Source: Aquila chrysaetos chrysaetos
Taxonomy: Eukaryota; Chordata; Aves; Accipitriformes; Accipitridae
DNA length: 64,000 nt
Direction: 5' to 3'
Assembly (NCBI RefSeq): GCF_900496995.4
Contig: NC_044010.1
Location: forward strand, 6,572,001-6,636,000
Shown here: positions 1 through 13,500 of the stretch, piece after piece
How the letters are laid out: each line of letters opens with the position of its first letter
How positions within the stretch are numbered: the first letter of the stretch is position 1
The notes under the pieces: generated by a model
Seen by the model: the letters and a program-made list of their open reading frames with translations, nothing else
Database searches by the model: none
Told to the model about the DNA's origin: nothing
Made by a program: the position numbers and the translations under genes

Positions 1-1453
1 CCCTTCCCTGCTAGGGTTTTCCTTTTTATAGCTACCAATCTCTCAGGATTGTTCCTAGCTCAACTGAAAGCCTTTTATCTGGAATCCATTATTAGAATAC
101 TTAATGGTATTAACTACACATAGTCCACTTTGCAAAGAAAGGTATCAATAATGGAAGTGCCAGAACTCTTTTATTCCAGTTACGAGGAGCTCACATTTCC
201 CACGCAAAAAAGTAACCATTCCCCAAGTGATAAGCTCTTTTTCTCTCTTCTTTCTGCTATCGAATATATTTCCTTGTTCCTGAGCTGGCCTGAGAGATTA
301 TGAAAGAGAACAAAAGTAATTTGAAGGACAATAAACATTAGATTTATGTTTTCTTCAAAAAACCCACCCCTTTTTAAGGAAGTTTTAAAAAGGCTTTATT
401 GCCTTAGAAATACCAGGGCTCAATGGGAGCATCTACATTTTGTGTTAGAACAAGAGATTTGGAGCAGCTGCTTCCTCCTGTCTATCGGCTGTGTGCCTTT
501 ACAGGGGATGACTTGCACTACAGTGGCTGCTGAGATCCCTGCTCTTTGCCCATCCTCACTGCTCGGATGGCTCAGCTTCTCGTCGGGCTGCTCCTGATGC
601 CTTGCAGTTTACAGCCCTGCATTCTGCTTCAGGAACAGCTTGGCTGTCCATGCAGCAAGGCCAGGTGGTTTGTTGAGGCAGCAGCCATGTTAGCTGTCCT
701 TGTTTTTTAGTAGGAACTCTGAAACAAAGGAATTTTTCCACAGAAGAGTGGAGATGCAAATAAAAGTTCACAGAAGGACTTTATACCCAGTTGTTCACTA
801 GGCATTTGAGCTCACTGAGGAGTACCAAATCCATCACAGGTGCATTCCTGTAGTTGCAGTCTTAATTCTGAGTACAGGTAGTCCCTGGTGAAGCTTGCCA
901 CCTGACAGATTTGTAATCTAGACTCACCAGTTGTTCCTGGAGCTGTGGTTCTTGCAAAGGTTAACCTGTACACATGAAGCAAACATTTGTCCAAACAGTA
1001 GTTCTTTTTGTATTTAACATATGACATCCTTGGCTGTACACATGGAAAATACCTAAGTGTCTGCAAGTGCAATGGTGAAACATATGAAAGCTACTGGAGT
1101 TATGAATTACCTCATGTGAATTCCATCTCCTTGATAAATGCTATAATAATCACACAAGTGATCTAAATGTCCACAGAATCTTGTAGGAAAAATGAGGTGG
1201 AGAAGAATTCATTTGTGACCTATGTGACAGGGAAAAAGGTTGCCACCTTCTCTTCCTGTTCTTTTATAGATCAAGAAGATGAGAACAGAACTATTAGCCT
1301 TATTCCATTTTCTGTTGCAGATCAGCTTACAGTCATTTTAGACAGCCTTCCCAGCATGTGATATAACTATCCCAGAGACAGAGTCTTGCTAGTTTATACT
1401 TACCCATATATTTTTTAAGCAAGTGAAGTCATCAGTCTCTTTCCTTATGATAG
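1..1453. other. CCDC191 intron, left edge
   Basis: No exon could be supported here. The phase-1 entry of the exon at 1454 requires an earlier coding exon ending in G. No stretch here matches the family's N-terminal region, so it probably lies left of the window. Short ORFs in this stretch look like chance. Confidence 0.6.
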
Positions 1454-1585
1454 CCCAAGAGCTGCTCAGTAACTGGATGAAGTCCAAACTGCAGCGGGAG
1501 CTGATGAGCGATGGAGAAGAGGAGGTTGACACTGTCCTCGTGGAAAAGCCTTCTGCAGTCCCTCTGAAGTATGAGCGGTTTGATG
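1454..1585 (+). CDS. CCDC191: CCDC191 coding exon (first visible)
   Basis: The acceptor ends TTATGATAG and the donor is GATG|GTGAGA. It enters at phase 1 (G|CC, Ala) and leaves at phase 1 (G|AC, Asp). It encodes AQELLSNWMKSKLQREL followed by the acidic SDGEEE patch. The entry phase means at least one earlier coding exon exists; I found none in bases 1-1453. Confidence 0.88.
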
Positions 1586-4500
1586 GTGAGAGCACAACAA
1601 AGCAGCTCCTGGCTTCCTTTCTGAAAATGTGCTGGGGAAGGGAGCCAGGCCTCATGGTTTGTCAGACTGAGAGGTAAAAGTTGCTTTGAGGCCAGGGTAG
1701 TGGACTCAGTAGAAACAGGATTAGAGGTGATGATTTTTCTCCCTCAGCTCTTACAGCAGCTTGCTGTAGGGCTGCACAAATGCACCTCATAAACATTCGA
1801 TGTCTCCTTGTATAAAAGAGAAATTTTATTTCTTTTGTGTATGGGTATTTGTGATGCCTGTCAAATTTATACAGCCATTCGAGATGCTCAGAGGCAAGGC
1901 AGTAAAAAATGGATGAAATGTTGTTACTGCTCCAGTGTGTTCAATGTGAGACTGATTAAGACTCTTTGGGGATAAATAGAGTGCAGTCAGTGTGTCCACT
2001 TTCATCAGAAATGCATTCACAGCCTGGGAAAGTGATCCTTTTAATTACGTTAGGCTTTGTGATCTGAGACAGAGGGGCTTATTCATTTCAGACTAGCCTG
2101 AGATAATCTGAATTCCTCATTTCAGACTTGTGCAGCTATCTGGAACATGAACTGGAAAGTTCTTCTGTCCAAGAATACCTACAGCATCTTTTGCAGAGTG
2201 AAGTCGTGAACTGTGCGATAGCAGAAGACCTTAGACTTGAAGACATCAAGGAAAAACAAAAACTTGTAGATCCACGAATAATCATGGAGCTCAGACACAA
2301 GCAGGTGAGCAGGCAAGGCAGCACAGTTAAAAGGAATAAGATGGAGGATTATAGGATTAGAGTGAATGCTCACTGATACTTCTCCAGTATTCTCTCACAA
2401 CCTGCAATAATCTCTGACTTGCAGGCAAATACCCAAGGATACTCTTCTACAGTTTATCTGAAACATTACTGCATTGCTGCATGCACGTTAGCCATTCACG
2501 GTAGCTTGCACAGTCAACTTTTACTACATCTGTTCAAGTTTTCCCCCCTTTCCAAAGACTGACAGGAAAAGCCACCATGGCAGTCAGGTCTGAGTTTGCT
2601 CCCATCAAGTAACACCTCACTCTCTTGAATGGAGTTTTTTTGCTGGTCTGAGAGCAGAATGAGTGCAGTCAGTGCCAGTTATGGATAGGGTTGCTTGCTT
2701 CATGTGCAAGGTGGATTGTGACTCACCCTGTCAGTGTACAATGAACCTCAAATTCTTCAGCCTTTGGCATCTGCTTTGACTTTTTCTGATTCCTCCTTCC
2801 CAGGTGAAAGAAAACCGAATGAGGCGTCAGAAGGCATTAGAGCTTCAGAGACAAGAAAAGTCCCTGAAGAAATCAGTTCTGTCTGAGGCCAAGCTCCAAG
2901 CACAGGAGGAGGACAGAAGGAAGGCCCTGAAGGCCAAGAAGGAGGAGGAGGAAATCCAAAGGGAAATGGTGAAGCTGCGAAAGGAAATGGCTGAGAAGAG
3001 GCATACCATGGCAAAAGCATGGAGAATGTAAGAGGGAGAGGGGGGCATGGAAAGAACTGTATGAAGAACACTTCTCTTATCAGCTCCTTTTGCTAAATGT
3101 AAGAGGAGAGGTGGTCCCAAAGGAAACACCTGCTATTCCTCTGTCTCCAAGCTCTCCCAAAACCTTTTATTCCTTTGTTACCAATGTCAATGGCAGAATT
3201 TATCATTAGTGGGAAGTTGGGCTAAAGATACTGTTAGCCTCCCCTCGGCCATTACCAGTATGTAGACTGAATCACAAAGTAGGAGGGTGTTTGCACTATC
3301 GTGCATTCTCTCCATCAACCCTGTGGCCACATCCAGCCTTGTTAGCGTCTAACACAGCATGAAAGCCAGTACACACAAAAAAAAAGAAGAATAGTCTGTG
3401 TTGAAAGTCTAGTACTTAAAATACTTCCTCTGCTATGAGAGAATAAAGTGCATTCTTGGCTGGGAATTCTGCAGAGACATAATTTTTGCTTCTGCTGAGC
3501 TTGGATTGTCACAGAGATGTGACTTGTAGGGATGCCATTTATTTACTTAGGCAGCCCTGAGATCCTAACTCTTCTCATGCAAGTGCTTTACTGAAATCTT
3601 ACTATTTTCTTCTGCCTGCTATATTTTGGAAATGCTCCAGACTGTTTAATCTCTGGGACCCCAAACCATGACAGAGGCTGTTTTCTAAGAAGGCCGAGGT
3701 AAATAATCAGCAACTTTCTAAGCTGTAGAGGTGAAGCTCTTAGGAATGGCCAAAAAGAGAGTGAAATCTGTGCTACAGTACTTTCCTCATTGTATTAGAT
3801 GTGTAGGTTTGTTCACTTTCCAGGGAGGGGAAGAGACAAGAAGAAAGTCAGAAGCTGTCAATGCAGGAGGTATCTATTACTGCATCACTGCCCCTGGTCC
3901 TGAAGGAAGAAGAGCAAGGAGAAGAGAAACAGAGAAGGGCTCAGGAGCTGCTGCGCAGGATTCACACCAATAAGCAGAGAGTGAGCATCACGCTTCTTTA
4001 TCTGAGACTCTCAGCTACCTGCCCTCAGCTACTTTTGCAAAACAGAAGTAAAAAGCGCTAGTTATCAGAATTTTTTACTTCTTCCAAGCCCTGCTCCTGA
4101 TACCAGGAAAGTAGAAAAACAAGGCAAAAAGTATCTTGTAAGACTAGGAGCAAGAAATCCTGAGCCTCCATCCCCAGTATGTCTGTGCCCCAAGTGTACT
4201 TAGTGGGAAGTTTCACTTAGAGTTGTGGAAAAGATGTGGCTCCCAGGACAGTTGTGAACATAAAATCTGCAATTGAGAAACAGGCAGATGAACAGAGGCG
4301 GCAGTGGAGCGGGATTTGTTTTCCCTTGAGGAAGGAAGTAAAAGGGGGGAAATGGCACAAAAGGGCTCGAGAAGCCCTTATTGTGTGTATGGGAAGATAT
4401 TTTAAAGATTACCTTGCAGACCCTGGTGCAGGAGCAGGGAGAGGGAAGAGAAGTGCTGAGGCCTGGGATGAATTTTGAGCTGGGTCTCCAAGAGTTGAAG

Positions 4501-7500
4501 TATGCCAGCACATCCACAGTAACAGGTTCCTCAAGGATCGACTCCCACTGGGTGCAGTAGGATATTCTGTGATACTGCAACAGCTCTTTTGAGGCAGACG
4601 TGAAGACTTTAATAATTCCTAGCAGGAACCTATTTCTTTTACCTTCATTATTGTGATACCATGGCCAGCTCTGGGTTAAACACATAGTTGTATCAAATAC
4701 GTGCAATTAAAGAGTGATCTTTTTGTACTGAATAATTTTATATGGGCAGCCTCAGCAAAGGGAATAAATTTCCCTGAGTGCAGGTGTGAATGCCATCCAT
4801 CATGTAATGCTTTTAATTAATAGAGCAGTCATCATCATTAATGTCTACTTATCTACCTCTAGAATTTTTTTAGTAGAAGAATCCCATAGTTTTTATGGTG
4901 ATTCTCCCCATGGCTCACTTCATCTGCCTGTCTGCTGGATTTGAGCTTGGCTACTGTTTAACAGTACACAAGCTCTCTGCAGCACAGTCTAAGCTATGAA
5001 GATAAGCTTGCATGAAACCACAGAACAATTTAGGGCTGGCATAATGTGAGAAGCCATGGCTTAGCTGAGCTAAGCAATAGTGACACTTTGATTATTTTCC
5101 TAAAGCAGAAAGAAATAGCTAATGCACTGACATTTTGTCCTTTTTCTAAGTCTCCATTTGGAGATTTCAGTGAGTGAGAGGAATGCAATTAAAACAAGGC
5201 ATTGTGACAAAAGGGGAACAGCTGAGTCCTGTGAGTTGACCCACTCAGCAGATCAAAATGAACAGTGTCTGCAGCGACAGGACTAGAATTATGGGGTAGA
5301 TTAGATAGCAAATTGCTGTTCTGTACAATGTAAATCACTCTCAGAGGCAGTGAGTCTAATTACACAATAGGGGAAAGGTTTGGCTTCCTACTGGAACAAG
5401 GGTGAGCTTAGATCATGTCATAAATTCACACTAGGAAGTGTCTTGATTTTTGTCTAATTTACAAAAAACACCAAACAAGTGGTCCACAGAGGTATTTGTG
5501 AACTGTTCTCCACAGAAGCGTTCTTACCTGTAGCATCTTAGACGTTTTCTAGATTTTGAAACATCTTTCCTGCCTCCAGAAATTCTACATTCCTCACCCA
5601 TTTTATTCCTTTACACTTGGTGAACTAAGCATGTTTCACTCAAAAGCAGAGCCCCGTGATGTTATCTTTCTAGTCCCTTTCTGCTTTTTATAGAAGACCT
5701 GCACGTGCTCTGCGTTATTTTTTTTTTACCCTCAAGGTAATTGTTGAAAGTGGGGATTCGAAAAAGAATCTCAAAAAGGAAAGTCAGATAAGGGGAAGGG
5801 TGGAGAGGATCAGCATTTGTGTGACAGGCTGTGTCTTGCTCATTGGTTTTCTGAAACTCTCCCATGCAGTGCATGCAACGACATTTCTCTGCCTGGCTGA
5901 AAGTCATTCTGGAGCACAGAATTAAAATGGGAAAAGCCAGAGCCCTTGCTGACTGGAAATGCCAACTGAAGGCCCTGCGAGCCTGGAGAAACTATACTTG
6001 GGACCAGAAAGTAGAGCAGGAGATACAGCAACTGGAAGTTCATCTCCAAGATCAAAACAGGTAGTGACCCTGCACTGTGGAATTCCTCCTATTGCAGCAG
6101 TACTTGGGCAGTGCAGTGATCAGAGACTGTAAAAGGGGCTTGCCAGTTAGGCAGCAGGAGGAAAACAGTAGCTTTTTGAGAAAATTGCTATATTGCCTGC
6201 AATCTGCCAGAGGCATTGTGGCACAGATGAAAAGGAGGACAGAGATAAACAAGAGCTTTAGGACTTTCCAACAAGCCTGCATCTCATTCTCTCTAGGTAT
6301 CTCACCCTGGCTCGCTCTGGACCCCAGAGAATATGAGGTGCCATATTTATTCCTGATTAATATAGTTATTTCCTATTTCAGTAGTAGTATAGCAGAGATC
6401 ATTTTGGCCAGTGTCTTTCATGGAGGAGGCTGTTGGATGAGTTCCCTATCAGCCAGAGAAAATTTTGCTCTTGCAGGTGTCTGGCAGGCTGTGTGGTGAG
6501 GCACTGCTGCTTCCCCCTATGCAGCTGGCAAGGAAACACGGTACCTCTTTTGCACCTATCCTACAGCCCAAGGATGACACAGGAAATTGCAAAATGTGAA
6601 CTAGGGAAACTTACTTCAAAATAATGGGCATCCTTTCTGCCCTCCCAGTCCTCCTTGGAGAAACTCTGGACAGCTTTGGAGGGCATTCAGAGTTAAGTGA
6701 CGGACAGACTCGGGAAGTTACGGGGCCTCGTGCCATGGCCTGGACTGCTGTATTTGATGCAATTGTTTTAGGCAGGCCTGGGCAGAAGCCTCACTCCTAT
6801 CATAACACAAGTGCCTTCTCATTCAGGAAAAAACAACTGTCTGCGGAGCATAACCAGCGACGGCTTTTGCGCTGCTGCTTTCTGGCGTGGCAGCGCTGGA
6901 GCCAAGCAGAGACAGAAAAGCGAGAGCTGCAGATCAAGAGGGAGGAGACGAAGAGAAAGATGGCACAGCTGCTGGAGGCAGTGTCACTGGGGAAGAGTGG
7001 TCTGGACAGGCCACTGGAGGTTAAAAAGCCTGGGACAGCAGCTGTAAACCATCATCAAGATTTGCAGCAAGACCAGGTAAATCCTTCCCTTGTAGTCTAT
7101 CGATCCCATGTCATCTCTGTTGGCATCTCAGTACTCCTACAAAGCACTTCACTTGTGCGATCTGAAATAAAAGAGTACATTGTCCCAGAGTAAGGCTCCT
7201 TTCACAGGGTGACCCCCAAATACCTGCCTGCAGCTGTTCAGGAGAGAAGTCTTTAAAAATAAGAGGCAAACATGAAGGACAATGGATGAGTTTTAAAAAT
7301 AATCTCTAATGCTGCCAGAGAACAACCCTTCATGTACTGTGAGTCGCAATGAGTGTCCCACCCCCAGATCACTTTTGCTGAGAGATTAGTTACATCTTTG
7401 ATGCCTGCTCAGACTTAAAAAGAATAACACTTGACTGCATGACAAGGGATTTTGTCATGCCAGTGCAGCTTTCTGGCTTTTAAGCATGGAGGGAAAAAGT

Positions 7501-10500
7501 TGTCACTGGCTGTTTCAGGATAATGCACATCACAAGGAGGTAGGAGAGGAGAATCAGAGGTTGCTTCCTTAAATTGTCATTTGTCAGGTCAGAGCCTGCC
7601 CTTCCTTTCTGTCTATAAAACCTGTACCACAGCAGTATCCTGATCCTAGCATGAGAGCTCACACACACATATTACAGGTCAAGCTTTTCGTTTGCTTAAA
7701 TGTCAGCAAAAATTGATTTTCCCACATTGCTTATATCACCCTAGTAGGCCCATATTTTTCTTCTGATGCACTGGTAAAATTTGTGCTGGAAGGATGGGAC
7801 TGAATTTGGGGTTTGACCTAGGAATCAGAAAGCAGACCTTACATCTGATGCCTCTTCACAGAAAGACTGTGTGCCAGAAAAGGCACAGCCTCATTCCCCA
7901 CTATGCACCAGTTTCATGGTAATATTTATCAAAGCTGGAGAAGAGGCACGAGGAAGCAGCACCTTGTAGACTTCTCTTCCATCTGAAAAGGAACTGTCCA
8001 GTAGATCAGCTGTGTAGATCACTTAAACAACTGTTTTTTCCTTTGCTCTCAATCTGAGTGCTGAGTGGGGACAACACAGTCCAAAAGGGAGTGTGCTAAT
8101 CCCTGAGAGATGAGCTAACCCCTGAGAAATGAGCTGTCCTGAGCTGTGCTCCCTAACAAAATAGTCAGGATATTATTCCTGCCAGAGCTCTTGCCTGATC
8201 AGGATTTCTTCCTCCCAGTAAAGTGGCACGCAGCTCCTTAACAGTTCTTTCCCACAGCCTCCCATTTTGTGCATAACAGGGCCCCTCTGCCCTGGCTAGG
8301 AACTGGATAAAGATTGCATAGCTGAGATTGCCGTATATCTCGGACATCTCACTAGATTTGCATTAAAGAAACACTTACTATGTAGAAAGGGCAGAACAGT
8401 GCTTGGTTTTAATCAATGCCAAATTTTTCTTTTTTTTTTTTTTTTTTTCCCCTAGCCAACCAAAACTTGTCTCAGACGGAAAGAACCTGACCAGACCAGA
8501 GACCACCCTTGTTGGGATGCTGCTCACACATCTCATTCCTACAGAAAACTCAAATTTGCCTGGGAGATTACCGTAAAACATGCAGCCCTGAGCACCCAGG
8601 ACGAGGTTGTGTACAGGAATCAAATAGTCTCTCTCCCCCAGCAGTTTCAGGCACCTGGTCCAAAGACAGCTCCTGCTTATGGTAGCCATTTTGAGCACCG
8701 TCATGCCTTCCAGCAACGTCTGATTGAGGAGCAGAGGCAGCAGCTTCAGAAACAGCGAGAGCTGATCCTTGAACTGCAGGAAAATCAGAGGCTGAGCAGA
8801 GCTAAAGAAGAGTCAGCACAAGCCGCGGCTGTAACCCAGCCTCTTAACAACTCTGTTTCACAAACCAGGGAGGAAAAACTGAAGAGGGAAAAACAATCCA
8901 GATGCAAGAATACAACCCGTTTGAGGTATACGCCCTCAATAAAGCAGGCTCAATTAGTCAGTATGTGTCATTCCTACTCAAGTTGAGCCAGAATTTGCCA
9001 GGCACACTTCAGTCATACTAGCGCTATCTGCTCTTCCTCTCACCTGTGACTTAGCCTCAAGGGTGGTACCAAGCTGGCTACAATTCTCCGTCCTTCTCCC
9101 TTTTTGCAATGGCTCAACACCGTGTGATCCATACAGGATCCACTTAGAAACAGCAACACCAGAGTGTCACACGTAGTAGCAGCAGGGATTTATTTAGTTA
9201 GAAAAAAAGAGAGTGTCATCCTCAGTATTTCAGAACATGCAGCAGCCCTGGGTACTCAGCTCCTTTGCAAGGATGCATCATTAATCCCATTTCAAGCGGA
9301 AGAAAGATGTATCAGGGATTCAGAATGAAAATGCAGCACAATGTAGAATAGAAACTACAAGGCCTGTTTCTCAATCATAGGTGGTAGGTGTGAGATGTCA
9401 TTTGACCACATTCATTGATGAATTCCTTTACTCTTTCCTTTCATAGTCCACCTGTTTCTCATGGGCCAGAAAACACAAGGGCAGCGATGCAAGGCACGAG
9501 GCCCTCCAGCCAGCTGACCTCAGCTCATCCCATACTGAAAGGTACTGTTCTAGACAGCAAAAACTATTCCAGACCACTTTTCTCAACAGCGGTCATCACA
9601 GTCTGCATGGAAGGTTGTCTGGAATATGATCATTGTGATGTTTACCAGTTTGGGGATCACCAGAGCTTTTTGGCCATGATAGTTGGGCATTAATAGTTGC
9701 CTTTCATTAACTGACAGTGTTCAGCTCCAATGCTACCTAGTCCAAGCTATCACTCACTCTGATTTGCCTGAACTCTGTACACCTTAGAGTAAGCATATTT
9801 TCAGAGCACTAAAGTGCTTTTTGTTTGAAGATCCCCAAAAAATTCAGTGAATAAGTTATCACTGGATGATTCTCCCTTGGCAGAGAATCCTGGGACAGCT
9901 GAGAGGAGAAAAGAATCTGAGGAAACCTATTGTGATCAAAACACTTAAATACCCCCCGGGTTATCGATTGCTTCAACCTGTGCTTCATTTGTGACTCCAG
10001 AAGCAGCAAGCACAGGTTCTCGACTCCACTGCATGTTCTGTGTGGTCACGTCAGTGCCGTAACACCTTTGCCGATAGCCAGCAAGATCCCGCATTGCAAT
10101 TTGTCTCCCAAAAGAAGCATTAAGCAGTAGTTTCTCATTAGTGGGACCAAGTACCTGTGTGTCACTGTGGCAGCGATGCTTTCTATCATGAAGTCACTTT
10201 TTAAATAAGCAGTTGGAGCTTATTGGAGACCTCATAGCAGTTGCTGCTGAATCAGGTGCCCTGAGCCTCAGCACTCAATCAGAGAAGACAGGGATAAAAC
10301 CTCTGAATACAGCTCCTTTCATAACCGAGCCTCATGGCTGTGACTGTGAACCAGGGAGGGTGGAGTGAACCTAACTGGGGTAGTCCTGAGTAATCTCATA
10401 AGTATTTATGAGTTCTTTGTTCATGACACTGCCAGCCATAAGAGGCAGCAGAAAAAGCAAGTCCCTTTGTGCTGGCATTGCCAGGTCAATGGGGGCCTGG

Positions 10501-13500
10501 CAGTAGAGCGGTCATCCTTGTTCACCAAACTTTTGCCATTATCCTATAGTGCATTTCCACTAAGCCTCACATCCTCTGTTTCTGTAGCTATGGAGGAGAG
10601 AGCAACTCAGCGTGCAGAACGGAGAAGGAAACTAGAAGAAGCCAAACAACGAAGAGAAGAGGAAAAATTGGTAAGGCAAGTGGAAAATGAAATAAAGTCT
10701 CTTTCACACCATTCCAGTTACAAGAAATGCTGTTTTAACCCCAGAGCCAGGGACCAAGAAAAGGCCCTCTATCCAAAACAGGAGTTTCATAGTTGTGAGA
10801 AAGCAGATGTCCGGCACACATAAAAAGAAGTAGTTATTGCTGCATTTGCATATGGTGACAGCACTAGCTCTGCCATATCACAGGCAGACACTTCATGTTG
10901 ATGCAGTTGCAATTCCAGAAGCAGCCTCCCTTACCACCCCTCCAACACTTCTTTTGCACCTACCCCATGACAGTAACTTGTCCTTGCCGAGGATGGGAAG
11001 GGTGGAAGTGCATGCAGAGATCCACTTGATTGGACCTGACAGTGGTGGGGTTCCCCTCCCCTGCCTTTTCTGTCTGGTCACATGCAGCTTGAGGATGTGC
11101 AGTCTCACCTAGTAAAAATCCTGCATCTTTCTAGCAAATCTCTGCTGAAGAGAGAAGATACTGACAATATTTGTGTAGTTAATACACAAGTTCTGTGGTA
11201 CACATCCAACGGAGGAGCCTTCTTAGCTTCAGGGCATTAAGCCCAAAACATTGATAGTAAGTTGCATTAGGGTTAGAAAGCTCAGAACTGGGGTCCTAAA
11301 ACAACCAGGGTTTCTTCCTTCTCCAAGCAAGAGAGATGCACTTGTGTACACAGGAGGCTGAAATGAGCCTTAGAGAACATTTTAACCATAGACTAGACAG
11401 ACAAGCATCAGGTTAGGTTTCCTCAGCTGCAGTTGCCATGATCATAGAGTTCAGGAAGCACAGTCATAGTAATCATGCATTATGGTTGGTGTAGGTTTTA
11501 GGCCTTTGATGCATACATCAAGAGCAAAAGCTTGGTGAAATGAAAGCAGAGCGGGGTTTGCAATGGGAGTAGATAAACATTCAGAGAAGGATATTGTGGC
11601 AAGTATGACCAGTACTGAAGTAAAGCAACTTCTTTGATCCTCAGTGTTTGGGGAAAGAAATGTTTGGGTACCTGTAAAGCTGCTTTGCATGTAGAAGTAA
11701 AACTTCAGAGCAGTCCCCAGGGATTCAGAACTGACTTCAGTGATCAGGTTATGAATAAATAACTTGGTGTGTGGTTTAAATTTTTTAGGGGAAGAGTGGG
11801 CAAATACTATAACCTAGGGCAAAGAAAGAGATGTACATATATAGGTAGTAGAAAGAACAGTCCCTCCTTCCTCTCCCTTCCACAGTTCATTGTCTGGCAC
11901 AGATCATGTCTAGTATGTGACAAGTCTGCTTCCTTCTGAAGTTTCAGGTGCTGGTCAATACTAGAGGAATACGGGGAAAGCTTAGAGGTCTGTGTTCTCT
12001 GAAAAGGTCACATGCTCCAAATTACGTTTTACCTTCCTCCACTTTCTCCATTTCAAGGCCCAGCTGAAGGCTGAAGAGGAAGAACGACAGAGGAAGGAGG
12101 CTGAGGAAAAGGAAGCTCAGCAAAAAAAACGACGGGAGGAGAGAAGGCAGCAGAAGCTGGTGACCAAACACCTCACCTGTTTCCCACGCCTTTAGCAGGG
12201 AGAAGAAGAGCCATTACCCACTAGCACTCAGTCAGCAGCCAGAGTAATGTGAAATGGAGGTCTCCATTAGTAGAGCAGAGATCCACAGCACAGCACCCGC
12301 TATATAGCCTCACCATCCTCCCCCTTTTTGGCAACGTTAGGGGAAGGGCTGTGGACTGAACGCACTATGAATTATATACTGTCTCTGTCTCATCAGCAGG
12401 ACTAGAGGTCCCAGCTGGTGGACGTTCACTGCTGAGGTACAGCTATATAAGCCCTCACAGTGGCAGCATCTTCAGCCTACTTTCAGACTGCTCCTTCCAC
12501 TTGTATCCCCCTCCAGCATACACAATGATACCAGTCACAAACTCAGGATTTAAAAGTAAACAAGCCTGACAGATATATCAAGGGCAACTTTCCACCTGAA
12601 GAACAGAAGCATCCTCTCCTTGGAGCTAGCCTAGGAATAGCCCCACTTCATTATTGTTACTTGGAAATGAGCTGTCCTAATAACCCAAATAGCACATTTG
12701 AAATCCTACAGGAATTTGACCTACAACTACTGTTCTACTTGGATTGAGTGTTTTAGGATGTTTGACCTTCATCCCCGAGTCTCAGACAAAAGTAATATTG
12801 TACAGTTATATAACACCCACATCCCTCCCCTACTATTTAGGCTAGATGAAGCGGTAGGGCTCATGCATAAACTCAGAATCATTTCTGGACATGTTTTCAA
12901 TCTAGTTTTATAAACATAGAAAGTTGCCCTCCTCGAGCTCACCAAAGCACCCCTCCCCACATTGATGAAGGCCCATCAAAAGGAGGTTCCTGCTAGGTCA
13001 GCACTGCTGGTAGCCACAGATTATATGTTTGCTACAGTAACACCAATCTGCCATGCTGAGAGAAGGCCATGTGCTGATACATGGCCCAAGGAAATGTCCA
13101 GAAATACCATCATCTTCCATGAGAATTTTCAAGACAGTTTGCTTTCTACCACAGGTTCTAGTACATGGGGTCATATCTGGTCTGCACTGCTAAAGATCAT
13201 GCAGATCCCTATTTCCTGTCAGGTCAGGACCTCCAGCTCCAATATGACAATTTATTGTCATTGCTCTACGTCCTCTTCATCTGGAGTGAATTAAAACTAG
13301 TTCTCTTTGTATTGTAGAAAGAGCTGGAGAAGCAGAGGAGGCTGGAGAAAGAGCAGCAGCTCCAGAAAAAGGCCAGAGATCACTATGAGAAGGTCCTGCT
13401 CAGAAAGCTGGGAATGGTGCCATGGAAAAGGCTGAGGGAGCAAGCCAAGGAAAACCTGGTGGTAGGTGCTGAGGATAAAAGAAAGGACTGATGCCATGGG

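Larger units (their letters stand above)
8926..13317 (+). other. CCDC191 introns around three small coiled-coil exons
   Basis: The introns 8926-9446, 9542-10587, 10671-12057 and 12160-13317 hold nothing I can name beyond splice signals. Open frames running off exon ends (for example past 10670) are intronic read-through. Confidence 0.65.

Noticed and set aside
1167-1361. Small plus-strand frame as an upstream CCDC191 exon
   Set aside because: No convincing splice sites or phase-1 exit, and no likeness to the family's N-terminal region.
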